Shown here: positions 1-11,682 of the stretch, one piece after another
How the letters are laid out: the number at the start of each line of letters is the position of its first letter
How positions within the stretch are numbered: the stretch's first letter is position 1
Origin: Vitis vinifera
Taxonomy: Eukaryota; Streptophyta; Magnoliopsida; Vitales; Vitaceae
Direction: 5' to 3'
Assembly (NCBI RefSeq): GCF_030704535.1
Contig: NC_081817.1
Span: 27,901,001 to 27,965,000 of the forward strand
Length of the DNA stretch: 64,000 nt
Program-made: the position numbers and the translations under genes
The notes under the pieces: model-generated
What the model was told of the DNA's origin: nothing
Seen by the model: only the letters and a program-made list of their open reading frames with translations
The model's database searches: none

Positions 1-1116
1 GACGAGTTCCCTTTGGAATTTTATTTTATTTTTTTTTAAAATATAAAATTTCAAGAGACGAGTTCCTTTAGGAAAAAAAATATATTTTTTAAAAAATATT
101 TTTTTTTTTACATGGAACTCGTCTCTTCAAGAGACGAGTTCCCTTTGGAATTTTTTTTTTTTTTTTTTTAAATTTGGGATTTTTTAAAATAAAAAATATA
201 TTTTTTTTCCTAAAAGAACTCGTCTCTTGAAATTTTATATTTAAAAAAAAAATATTTTTTTTAGATGAGAACTCGTCTGTTAGGAATTTTGAGGAATTGT
301 TTTTTTTTTTTTTTTTAATATATATATATATTTAAAAAAATAGTTTTTTTTACATGGGAACTCGTCTCTTGAAGAGACGAGTTCCCTTTGGAATTAATTA
401 ATTTTTTTTTTTTTTTTTTTAAATTTGGGATTTTTTTTTTAATATATATATATTTTTAAAAAAATAATTTTTTTTTTACATGGAACTTGTCTCTTGAAGA
501 GACGAGTTGCCTTTGAAATTTTTTTTTTTTTTTTAATTTGGGATTTTTTAAAATAAAAAATATATTTTTTTAAAAATATATATTTTTTTACATGGAACTC
601 GTCTCTTGAAGAGACAAGTTCCCTTTGGAATTGTGTGTGTTTTTTTTTTTTTTTTTAATTTGGGATTTTTTTTTAATATATATATATTTAAAAAAATATA
701 TTTTTTTTTACATGGAACTCGTCTCTTGAAGAGACGAGTTCCCTTTGGAATTTATTTTTGTTTTTTTTAAATTTGGGATTTTTTAAAATAAAAAATATAT
801 TTTTTAAAAAATATATTTTTTTTACATGGAACTCGTCTCTTCACTTTGGAATTGTGTGTTTTTTTTTTTTTTTTTTAATTTGGGATTTTTTAAAATAAAA
901 AATATATTTTTTAAAAAATATATTTTTTTTACATGGAACTCGTCTCTTCAAGAGACGAGTTCCCTTTGGAATTTTTTTTTTTTTTTAAATTTGGGATTTT
1001 TTAAAATAAAAAATATATTTTTTTTCCTAAAGGAACTCGTCTCTTGAAATTTTATATTTAAAAAAAAAATATTTTTTTTTAGATGAGAACTAGTCTGTTA
1101 GGAATTTTGAGGAATT

Positions 1117-1161
<45 letters not shown>

Positions 1162-1473
1162 TATATATATTTAAAAAAATATTTTTTTTTACATGGGAAC
1201 TCGTCTCTTGAAGAGACGAGTTCCCTTTGGAATTAATTTTTTTTTTTTTTTTTAATTTGGGATTTTTTTTTTAATATATATATATTTTTAAAAAAATAAT
1301 TTTTTTTTTACATGGAACTCGTCTCTTGAAGAGACGAGTTCCCTTTGGATTTTTTTTTTTTTTTTTTTTTTTAATTCGGGATTTTTTAAAATAAAAAATA
1401 TATTTTTTAAAAAATATATTTTTTTTTACATGGAACTCGTCTCTTCAAGAGACGAGTTCCCTTTGGAATTGTG

Positions 1474-1507
<34 letters not shown>

Positions 1508-2161
1508 GATTTTTTTTTTAATATATATATTTTTAAAAAAATATTTTTTTTTTACATGGAACTCGTCTCTTCAAGAGACGAGTTCCCTTTGGAATTTATT
1601 TTTGTTTTTTTTAAATTTGGGATTTTTTAAAATAAAAAATATATTTTTTAAAATAAAAAATATATTTTTTAAAAAATATATTTTTTTTACATGGAACTCG
1701 TCTCTTCACTTTGGAATTGTGTGTGTTTTTTTTTTTTTTTTTTAATTTGGGATTTTTTTTTAATATATATATTTTTTAAAAAATATATTTTTTTTTATCT
1801 TTGGATTTTTTTTTTTTTTTAATTTGGGATTTTTTAAAATAAAAATTATATTTTTTAAAAAATATTTTTTTTTTACATGGAACTCGTCTCTTCAAGAGAC
1901 GAGTTCCCTTTGGAATTTTTTTTTTTTTTTTAAATTTGGGATTTTTTAAAATAAAAAATATATTTTTTTTTACATGGAACTCGTCTCTTGAAGAGACGAG
2001 TTCCCTTTTTGAAATTTTTTTTTTTTTTTTTAAATTTGGGATTTTTTTACATGGAACTCGTCTCTTCAAGAGACGAGTTCCCTTGAATAATTGTTTAGAA
2101 TTTTTTTAAAATTATATATATATTTTTTTTCATGGAACTCGTCTCTTGAAGAGACGAGTTT
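1..2161. repeat. T-rich palindromic tandem satellite with higher-order structure
   Basis: About 20 imperfect units of roughly 80-125 bp. A typical unit has a long T tract, the phrase aatttgggatttttt, a run of A/T inverted repeats and a palindrome with 14-nt arms (GGAACTCGTCTCTT and AAGAGACGAGTTCC) around one central base that is G in some units and C in others. Good palindromes lie at 114-142, 357-385, 714-742, 935-963, 1196-1224, 1314-1342, 1432-1460, 1558-1586, 1879-1907, 1976-2004 and 2053-2081. Variant half-palindromes occur near 207, 268, 1033 and 1084, and a deleted form near 828 and 1692. These variants return in the same order, which gives a period of about 830-865 bp. Short open frames starting with Met-Glu-Leu-Val-Ser-Ser are by-products of the repeat. 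The array runs off the left edge of the window. Confidence 0.9.
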
Positions 2162-2172
2162 GCTTTTTTTTA

Positions 2173-2330
2173 CACACCCTCTCTCCTCTCTCACCCTCTC
2201 TCCTCTCTCCTCTCTCCTATCTCCTCTCTCTCACCCTCTCTCCTCTCTCCTCTCTCCTCTTTCCTCTCTTCTCTCACCCTCTCTCCTCTCTCCTCTCTCC
2301 TCTCTCCTCTTTCCTCTCTCCTCTCTCCTA
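2173..2330. repeat. Pyrimidine-only CTCTCCT-type minisatellite
   Basis: This is a nearly uninterrupted C/T run built of about 7-nt steps (ctctcct) with periodic tcaccc interruptions. It begins about 10 bases after the last palindromic satellite unit. One strand is all pyrimidine and the other all purine. No gene is supported; the open frames across it are low-complexity Ser/Leu/Pro artefacts. Confidence 0.85.
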
Positions 2331-4366
2331 TGTGGCAAAAACTACCCTATATTTGTAATAACTTCTGCCAATACAGTAATTTAAGCATAACTTTTTTAAA
2401 TTGCTGTACTATTGAGAAAAGTCCTATACATATGCTCTTGGCTTATGTTTCCACTTTTGAATGATTCACTGAAACAGGAGATATAGTCGGCCTTTATTCC
2501 AGAATTATACCAAGAGAGTGGACAGAAGTGTACTCAAGGCAGTACATTCTATGCTGCAAAGATCTCTCCTTTCCTGCTCAGCTCTCTGTTTGAATCCAGG
2601 TCACATTTTCTCATATATGTAAGATTATGCATTGCATTCAACTAGAACTACTTCCCAGTCTAATGATGCTTGCTTACAGTGTGAAGTAAATTTCAGTTCG
2701 AATTTGAACCGTAGCATTGCCTCCTTAGAACTCTCAAGCTAGTTTTAAAGTACCATTCTTAGATTCTTCTGTGATTTCCTACCAATGCAGGTTAAAATGA
2801 AAGGTCATGCTGACTGCTTAATCCTACCAATGCAGGTTAAAATGAAAGGTCATGCTGACTGCTTAATCAACATGGAAGAGAGCATTTCAATTATACAAAA
2901 ACACACACATTCTATTTTTTTTCTACATAAAATTATTATTTTTCATTTTTTTTTCATTAAGCAAATTAAATCAGACTTAATGTGTTGGATTTGTTAACAA
3001 GTTTATTAATTTTTTAAAATAATTTAAAACTTAAATAATAAATTCATTAATACTATAAATTTCTAAACAAAAATTGATTTAAAATAACTCTTTTATTTTT
3101 CTTTTATATAAAATTGTTATTTTCCAATTTTTTTCACTAGGTAAATAAGTTCCAAATTAAATAAGACTTAATATATTTCAAAAATAAATCTAATCATTGA
3201 AAAATAAATAAAAGAAAAAGACCAATCTAATTAATTATAGATTAAATCAAAACATTTTAAAATATTATGTTTAAAATTGAGTGCTAAATATATGCATATG
3301 TAATAAAAAACTTAACTCATCTATACGTTAAAAAAGTACAACTTTATTCATTATTCATATTAAAATTATTTATTTTTAATTTATTTGTAATTACAAAATT
3401 ATTTTCATTTTCAATAAGACTTCAATTAAATTTAATTAATTAACATTATATAAATTGAATTTAAAATTTTTTTATAAAATCAAAACAATATTTTTTAAAA
3501 AAAAATAATTTATCCTAATAAGTCATTTTGTTTTTTATTTTTTAAATCCTTTCATAAAAACAACTCATCAAATATCCTTATTTTTATAAAATATTTAAAA
3601 ACATTTTTTTTTTGGTTTTTTAGCTTAAAAACAATTTCTAAAAACAAGTATAAGAAGTCACAGTCAAACAATAAATTAAAAAATAAAATAAATTAAAGTA
3701 ATTATTTAACTTATATTAAAAATATTTTTATCTTATAGCAATTTTGTTTCACTAGAATAAAAAAAAATTGTTTCATAATTAAAAAAATCATTTTATTTTT
3801 TAAAAATACTTAATTTGAATTTGATTTCATATTATTATAAATTAAATTTATAAAATTTTTACAAAATAAAAGTAAGAAATTGTTTTTAAAAATAATACAA
3901 ATTCTTTAATCCAAACAAATTTTTAAATTTTTATTTTAAAAAACTATTTTTTAAAACATCTTACTAACACTCTTGTTTTTTAATTTTTTTTAAAAAAATG
4001 TCTTTTATTTTTTAAAAATAGACTTCAAAAAATGGATTTTAAAAAGCATAGCCAAATAGGCCCATAATTTTTCTAAATTTGTTCTTTTACATTTTGAAAA
4101 AAAAAAGGGTAAAAATAGATTATCAAATATTATTTTCAAAACTAATTTAAAATTTTTTAATTATAAAAACAGAAATTGAAAAAGAAAAGTGGGACCAAAC
4201 TACCCAAACTATTTCATTTCGAAAAAGGAAAATTTTAAGGAAATTCTAATTTTTTATTCATTCAAATAAATTTAGCCTAAAATCAAGATTTTTAATATTT
4301 AAAATTACGATTCTACCCTCATAGCTTTTAATAGCTTCGGCACCTTCCTTGAGAAGCTAAACGACA
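2331..4366. other. Intergenic stretch upstream of the first gene
   Basis: From 2340 to 2880 the base composition is balanced and includes a short exon-like open segment (about 2479-2599, between an AG and a GT) that I could not tie to any gene. From 2880 to 4320 the sequence is very AT-rich and I see no coding or mobile-element signal. The last 100 bases should hold the promoter and 5' UTR of the gene starting at 4367, but I found no convincing TATA box. Confidence 0.5.
2778..2867. repeat. 45-bp perfect tandem duplication
   Basis: Two adjacent identical 45-bp copies, 2778-2822 and 2823-2867, each beginning cctaccaatgcagg and ending gactgcttaat. I see no differences between them, so the duplication looks recent. 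Confidence 0.9.
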
Positions 4367-7300
4367 ATGGAAGCAGAAGCGGAGAGCAAAACCAGTGGTG
4401 GTTGGAGCTCTGCAACCAACTGGAGCATAGCCGAGGGCGGTCTCGTAAATTCTATCACCGTCGAGTCCTCTCTATCTCCGATCGATGAGTCGCCGCCGAA
4501 ATCTCCCCTCATTCTGAATCCTCCCTCAGCCGATTCCGCCCCCTGCGAGATCAAGAGTGAGTCCTCCAAATCCCTCTCCTCTGTTTGTTTTCATGGAAAA
4601 TTGTTTGTATTTCTCGAGCCGGATTTTTCTCTTTTTTCGTTTTTCGTTTTATTCAGTTCGGAATTTTGTTGATGCTCGGTGATCCTTTGTTTGTTTCCGT
4701 GGAAAGTTATTTCTCTTTGTCGGGAAACAAACAGAGTTTGAATTTTTATCTTGTTTTTTTATTTTATTTTTATTTTTAAAGTTTGTCTAATTCAGAAATT
4801 TTTGTAGGACTTCGTATCGATGAATGTTGAATTTTCCCATAGCTTGGTTTCTGAGAAAAGCAGATCACGGCTTATGTTTCTTAGAATGAGAAACTAAACA
4901 TTTAGGATTCAGAATTTTTAATTTCTTTTCGTTTCCATGTGTTTTCTTTGTTCTTTGTTTGTTTCCGTGGAAAGTTAATTCCCTTTGTCGAGAACAGAGT
5001 TTGAATTTTCAGAACTTTGTGAACGAATTTGTGTCGATTAATGTTGAATTTTACCTTCAGTTTGGTTTTTGAGAAACGGAAAATCATGGTTTATGTTTCC
5101 TCAAGTGAGAAACTAAAAATCTAGGATTAAGAAATTTAATTTCTGTTTTTTCTTTTTCTTTTTTTTCATATATGTAACATGTATATGTATTGTTTCTGAA
5201 GAAAAAAACAGTGTTGGAACTCTTTTATTTTCCCTTTTGTTTGCTTCAGAAATTTGTATGGTAATGGTGATTCTTTCTCCTCTCTTTATGTCCATGTTTT
5301 GCTTTTCTCGAGAAACAAAATAGCACGGATTCTTATGTGTGAGTTTGATTTTTAATAAGAAGTTTACAAAACTAATTATTATGTGGAAAAGAATAAAGAT
5401 TTCAAGATCCATATTTAATGAAAAATTTGTCTATAAACTTTAGGTGGAGTATTTTTTTTCTTTTAAATGGAAGAATGTGGTTAAGTATTGGTTTGTGAAT
5501 TGCCTTTATTGATGTCTCAAAATAATGGGTAAAAGTACATTACAAATATAACAAAGATAATAGAAAACAATGGGCAAAATTATGGAAATAGACAAAATTA
5601 TATTATTTTGCAAAATGTTTGAGTTGGTGGAGGTCTTTTGTATTTATTGGGAAGGAGAAAAGATCAAGAGCCATAGTTAATGAATGCTATGTGCATAAGC
5701 TTAGGCTTCCTATGGTTATGGTTTTGACTTGGGGATTATGGTACTCCAGGGGTTGTAAATACTAAGTTAATGAAGGTGATAGAGAATTGTTTAAGATGGT
5801 TTGGATGAGTGTAATGGGGATTCATGATTGTGTGTTCAAGGTGCTCAAGGATGAGACAGATCAAGAAGAACTTAGGTGGAGGCAATAAGAATATATGCAT
5901 ATAACAGTTTTTGTGTAAGGGAGGATGTGATCCTAGATAAAGCTAAATGGTGGACTAGGATTCATTTAGTGTGCCTGAAATAGTTGGTATATAGGCCCTC
6001 ATTGTCATCGTTTAGATTGCTTGATTTTATAGGTGTGAGTGAAGGGGGGGAATTGATTGATCTGAATTGAACTAGCAAGTGCTGTATCATGACATGTTTA
6101 TAAGAGCTGATCTTCTTTTATGAGTATTTTTTTTTTTTGGATTGGTTTTTAGTGTAAATAGACAATCATCCATTTATCATGATGGGCTTTGTTGATTGGC
6201 TTAGCTCTAAGTAAGGAGAGGGAGCTTGCTTTTGTTTTTCTCTCTTCCTTTTGCTTGCCTGGTGGTGCCTATTGTGTGTGTGTGTGTGTGTGTATGCCTT
6301 TTGCCTACAAATAAAATAAAGTAAAGACTTGTATATAAGGGGTGTTGCACTGTCTATGATACCAATATTCAATAAAAAGTACTTCTTCTGTGGTTTTCTT
6401 CTTTCAAGGGAGAATAGAACTCCAAGGTAGGGTATGTTTGAACATCATGTGGAAATTGAATTTGATTATACTAAGGCATTTTTTGAAATTACTAATTGAG
6501 TGAAAAAGATTGAAGATTTCAAGATATATAATAAATGAGTTATTCATGTGTAAGCTTTGGTTCAAGCATATTTCTAGATTTTGGCAGAATTAGTTTCAGA
6601 ATAGCCCAAATTGATGTGTTGAATAATTGGTGAAAGTATATGAGTGAATATAGCAAAAATGATCAAAAATAATGGAAATGTAGCATATTATATTATTTTT
6701 AAAGGATGTTTGAATAGTTGGATATCGTTTTTGGTTTATTTCAAAAGAATGAGATCGAAGCATTGAAGATTTTTTGCTTTAAAACACTTCAGGAGCTAAG
6801 AGTTACTGAATGATTTGTGCATATGCTTGAGGTCTTCATGGTATAGGTGTTTACTGACAGGATTTGTAGTACTTCAAGATTATAGATGCTACCTTATGAA
6901 AGGTGAGACAAAGTTGTTTAAGATGGCTTGAATGTGTGTATTATATACTAATCAATGCATCAGAGGAGGAGTAATTTGATTCAAGTTGAAGGTGCTGAAA
7001 TGATGAGAGAGATAAAAAAAATGAACTTATATGGGGGCAATAAGAAAAAATACAATGGTTTTTTTGCATAAGGGAGGCCCTTGATAGAACTAATGATGGA
7101 CTAGAATATAGGGCTAGGTTGTTGTTGTTTGCTTGACTTTATTAGCTGTTGATGAAGATTGTTTTAATAGATGAAGTAATATCTGTGTTTAATTTTCTTC
7201 TTTCAATGGATAAGAGAAAATCTACAATCGGGCATGTTTGGACAGCCCATGGAAGTTGAATGGTTCCATTGGATTTCTTTAACATTTGGAAGCGCAAATC

Positions 7301-10300
7301 TGAATGGTACCCATTAAAGAAATCACAACTATCAGGCATCATTCTCCTCTCCCAATGACAGATGGGCCTCTTACATCTGTTAATGGATCAGAAGTCATGT
7401 CTATGTTATATGATTCTTATGGTTATAATTAGCAGATAAAAGCACGCCCACATCCTTATAGCTGGAAATGAAAAGCATATGGGTATGCTCACCTTTTAGG
7501 ATACTGTAAAATGATAAAGTAAAGGGAACAAGAGTTTGGCCACTTGTGAAAGATATATTGCTGTTCTTTTATTCTTCTAACACTAATAAATTAGACACCA
7601 GGATCTATCACAGGCGATCAGACACCCCTGTTGTTTAACTTTCCAGAAACTCTGGGAAGTTTAGTTCAGATTCTCAGTTTAAACTAGGGTTTTGTTTATT
7701 GATAATGCAATGGCCAAGGATTTTTATGGCATGTTTTTTGGATTGTCTGTGAGGTTGGTTATGTCTTAGAGGTAATCTGAATGTTCTTAAAGCTTGCAGT
7801 TGTTTTGCTGCCTGACTTTCCAACTGTTATAGCCAGGCACTTAGGCCCTATTCCCAATACTTCTTTTTCCTGTACTTCTAGTTTTTCTAAATATTATCTG
7901 TCCTCAGCACCCCTAACATCTTACAGATATGCATTCTTGTTAAGAAATATCTATTTATTTTTTTCACTGAGTTAACCAGATAGGGAAAATTGCCTTAAAC
8001 CTTTCCTAGTTTCCTTATAAATGATAAAGATGTTCTTGAATTGCAGTTAGCTTCACTCAAAAACATGAGGTACGGCAGGTCTATGTTCGAAGTACGGCTC
8101 GAGTCTATGAGATGTACTGGGCACCTGATCTGCAGAGTATCAATGAATATCTCTGTACTGTTCGCTGCAGCATTGCTGCCAAAGATGAAAAATCACTTCA
8201 TGCAACTGATATTGAAGAACCTGTTTCTGCAAAAATAGAAGGGTCTGATGGGAAACCGGCTGAAGAGAATTTGAAAAATGGCAGTAGTGTTAGCTCAAAT
8301 GAAGATGGCTGGGTGGAGGTAAAAGTTCCTGATTCCCATTCACTTGATAACAGAAGCAGTTCTTTGCAATCAAAGATTAATACCAATGTAGGAAGGATCT
8401 CACAGGTATGTGCTTCACTTTTTGACAACATACATTTAACCAAATCTTTTTCCTGTCCTGTCTTCTTGATGTTTGTCATAGGGGTTTCTTCCATGGTTGC
8501 TTTCCATGTCTTGACAAATTTTACTTTTTAGTTTTGTACCAACCCACCAGAGAAGAATAACAACAACAACAAATAACCATTTAAAAAAAATAACACAGTA
8601 AAATAGCTCATTCTCTTCTCCCTTGTCACCGATATTTAAAATGCTAGAATAGGTTTACTTCAGGATTGAAGTGTGGTTAAGGTGATATTTTAGGGGAAGT
8701 AGCAATAAAAGTGGTTCATGATTTGGCTTTTTTTTTTTTTCCAAATGTATGAGGAGATATATAGCTGGTCAAAGCTTCAGCACAAAACACAGATTGATGA
8801 AATATGTTGACCTTATGTGGTGACCCTCCTGATACCCACCATGAAAACACACATTCAGACAGTGAAAAGGACTCCTAATGATTTGACAGTACTTTTGGAA
8901 GGGATTTTGATAAAGTAGTGTGTCATGTTGGCTCTTGAACTAAGCAATGCTAACTCTTTGACAGAAGGGTACAAATAAAGGGAAATTTGATGATACAGGA
9001 AATAAGGCACAAAAATACAATAGAAGGGAGAATTAGGGTGGGTCTTCATAGAAGTTAACTGAGAATATAGGAGAACCATCAAAAAACACTCACTAACATA
9101 ATATGCTTTGTTACTAATTGAAGTAAACTTTCAGGATTTTTATGAGGCTACAGCAGAGATTTCTGATGCAGACCCTTGCATATCCCTTACACTTCGATTG
9201 CTGTCGCTTCAGAATAAAGAATGTGTATATGTTGACGAAATTTATGTGTTTGCGGATCCTGTTGTGTCAGACAGTTCAGACAGTCAGGTGGGATGTGTGG
9301 AAAACCCAGCTGGAAGTTCTCTTATGGCCATGCTTGTGCCTACCCTTTTGCAACTATCTAAAGCAGGGATTAACCAAAAACAAGCTAAAAGCGTGCCTGA
9401 TACAAGGGAAGATCAGAGGTTCTCAAAAATTGGGTCAACAGCAACTGATTCGGCCAATATTTCAAATAAGATTCAGCTGGAAGGAAAATCCTGCCTTCCT
9501 GTTCAGCAGGAAGCACATGAGGCTGCTGCTGAACAAGCCCCTGCCTCGGTGAAGATCTCCAACCTAGTTGCAGGGAGCAAACCTGATTCTGCTGCAAAAG
9601 AAAATAATTTGCCGTACAATCAACTTGAAAAAACCATGGAACAGCTTGTTTTGCGAGTTGGCAGAATAGAATCTCTCTTTTTGAGGTTTGAAGAAAGCAT
9701 GCTAAAGCCCATAAGTAGCGTTGAGGCCAGGCTCCAACGAGTGGAGCAACAACTGGAAGCACTCACCAAGAAACTCGAGGGCCCTGGAGTCATCTCTAGC
9801 ACCAGAATTTTTGCTCCTGAATTTCAATGCAATGAATCAGATTCCAACTCCTGTACTGAACCAAGTGATTATCCTAGTCATGGAGCATTGGAATGTGATA
9901 AGAAGGATTCAGTAAATGCCTCTCTCCTGCTCCCTAGTCTTGTGGTTATTGCACCAGAGTTTTCAAATGGTGATGATGAAGAAAATGATGCATCAGAGCA
10001 AGTGAACGATTCTCAGAGGGATGAAATCAGAGAAAATGATGCATCAGAACCAGTGAAGGATTCTCCCAGGGATAAGCCAAAACATACCATGTCAGTTGAT
10101 GATGCTTTAGCTTCTGCACTCGCTGGATTTCTATCATCCACTTCTACCAGGCCATCAAAATATACTGAAACTCTGACAGTTAGAGCTCCAGAGTTTCCAA
10201 GTGAAGAAGATAGTAGTGAGGACAAAATAGCTTCACCAAGAGTTCATCGTGAAATATCTAATGGGACAGAGAACACTAAGGATTCTATTTCAACTTCCTG

Positions 10301-10976
10301 CAATCTTTCTTCTTCAGAGAGTGGTGTGGAAGTGGATAATGACATTTTGGGTGAAACAGCTGAAGGAATTGAGAAACAGGGCCAGCTTGGTTATGACGGG
10401 GAAGAAGTCAATTCTGGGGAATCTGCTATCAGCTTTTCGATTGTTGAAGAAAATATGACTGCATCCAGAATAGATGATCATCAGACCATAGAAGAAACCG
10501 ACAAAACAGAGGCTAGCAGCATTCCAATTTCTGATGAAATTTATGTTCCTATCCATTTTCTTGGAGACCAGATTGATGATGGCTCCGATACTCCCACTCC
10601 CCAGAAAGAAACTGTTGAAAGCACTTATCTAACTAATGCTACAGAAGTTAAAGATGGACAAACTACCAAAGACATTCTGCAAGATGTTCTCCAATTCTCG
10701 TGTTCTTCTGCAGTGGATTTCCAAGTTCCAATATTGGATGTGAAGTTCATTTCTCAGGAAAATTCCAATACCAACTCCTCTCTTGAAGGCCTTCTGACCG
10801 ACACCCCAGAACCCAACTCATCCAACCTTGAAGCTTCTTGCATTGAGGAAACCACCAACAACCATCTTTTGTTGGACTTTGACAGTTACACTGAGGCGCC
10901 TGCAGGTATGGAGGGTGAAAAACTGCAGGACCCTCACACATGCAGCAAGGATGGACCGTTCGAGAGTCTCATATAA
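4367..10976 (+). CDS. Plant protein of unknown function with central coiled coil, three exons, 796 aa
   Basis: Exons are 4367-4556, 8047-8405 and 9135-10976. All have GT-AG borders and the phases agree (one base carried over intron 1, none over intron 2), giving 796 residues ending in TAA. Residues 1-63 are acidic and Ser/Pro-rich. Residues 64-230 look globular (ISFTQKHEVRQVYVR, then VYEMYW, and after exon 2 YVDEIYVFADPV). That pattern suggests a beta-sandwich, perhaps galactose-binding-like, but this is inference. Residues 345-397 form a heptad-rich coiled coil (LEKTMEQLVLRV onward). The rest is acidic and probably disordered, with the motif APEF at 410, 456 and 534 and a duplicated ENDASE(Q/P)V segment near 465-485. 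I see no signal peptide or membrane segment. The conserved-looking exon 1/2 join and the long intact frame argue for a real gene. I do not recognise a named family, and cell location and partners are unknown. Confidence 0.82.
4688..5150. repeat. Diverged tandem duplication near the 5' end of intron 1
   Basis: About 4688-4925 and 4955-5150 align along their length. Shared phrases are tttgtttccgtggaaagtta, ctttgtcg, acagagtttgaatttt, atgttgaatttt, ggtttatgtttc or cttatgtttc, and gagaaactaaa. This is a duplication of roughly 200-250 bp inside the first intron of the 4367-10976 gene. Confidence 0.75.
5450..7270. repeat. Ancient tandem duplication within intron 1, one copy carrying a retroelement tail
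   Basis: Unit A (about 5450-6470) and unit B (about 6550-7270) share ordered, diverged blocks. The A/B pairs include gaattgcctttattgatgt with caaattgatgtgttgaataa, gtttaagatgg at 5790 and 6918, ggcaataagaa at 5881 and 7037, gtaagggagg with cataagggagg, and ttttcttctttcaa at 6393 and 7193. Unit A is longer because it contains the retroelement-like piece at about 6160-6335. Confidence 0.65.
6160..6335 (+). mobile_element. LINE 3'-end-like fragment with GT microsatellite
   Basis: The stretch gattggcttagctctaagtaaggagag resembles the phrase gattgagctccaagtaaggtgagg at 19490-19520, which precedes a LINE-type tail. It contains (GT)n at about 6275-6294 and ends gcctacaaataaaataaag. It lies in intron 1 of the first gene. 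The match is short, so the call is tentative. Confidence 0.4.
7271..8046. other. Remainder of intron 1 with no recognised element
   Basis: Ordinary intron sequence leading to the acceptor ttgcag at 8041-8046. I see no mobile-element or gene signal in it. Confidence 0.5.
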
Positions 10977-11682
10977 CAAGTGTTTCATCAGGTGATCATA
11001 TTCTAACTTGTACATAAAATTTGCCTATATGCAGAATGGTAGTTAGGTGATCATGTTTCTTTGAAACCACCATCTTGTTTAATTGAAAGCTACTCATTTT
11101 CTCAGATAGCTACGTTTTCTGGCTTAATTTTCCTGGTGTTGAGATTAGATGCTTCAGAATATCTGTATAAAGTTAGGTTTTTTGGGAAACGAAAGAGAAG
11201 GAAAATGGTTTGTTCATTCAGGAGCTTTTGAGAATGAGAAGTGATGTTATGCAGCTATATATATATACACGTCTATTTGGACAAGCTGTTCGTTGAATAG
11301 GTTTAATGAAAATGACATTACTTAATCGTTTTACACTTGAACCCCATTTGGGAGTGATTTTGAGAAGACTAAAAGGGCCACTTCCAAATAAAAATGGTGT
11401 TTGACAAGTTCTTAAAATGTGCAATCCAAACTACCTTACTTGTATGACATGACTCAACAAGTACATCCACTTTAGTTCCATCTATATTTGGTGGAAGTAA
11501 CCTTGATCATCATCGCAAGGTTTAAATTCTATATATGTTCTAGTATTAATCATTGTGAAGTTGTGAAGACCTATCAAAATAATAACAATTTTTATTTATC
11601 TTTCAAGAGGAAACATGCATTTCTCGTGAGTTTCCATTTATTCTTCAAAAAATGTGAAAAATTCTCTTAATTTTGCACCACA
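10977..11682. other. 3' flank of the first gene
   Basis: This probably contains the 3' UTR of the upstream gene in its first 200-300 bases. I could not place a polyadenylation signal with confidence. An AT dinucleotide run lies near 11258. Nothing else is recognisable. Confidence 0.4.

Noticed and set aside
826-2069. Several small open frames with Met-Glu-Leu-Val-Ser-Ser and Phe runs on both strands
   Set aside because: They are translations of the palindromic satellite and its T tracts, repeated unit by unit.
1-2161. CRISPR-like array
   Set aside because: The repeats are palindromic with evenly spaced units, but the spacers are related A/T tracts and the DNA is a plant nuclear genome.
2091-2384. 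Ser/Leu/Pro-repeat open frames
   Set aside because: They come from the pyrimidine minisatellite; there is no start context or coding signal outside the repeat.
9142-9762. Overlapping frames on both strands within the long third exon of the first gene
   Set aside because: They are shadows of the confirmed frame 9135-10976.
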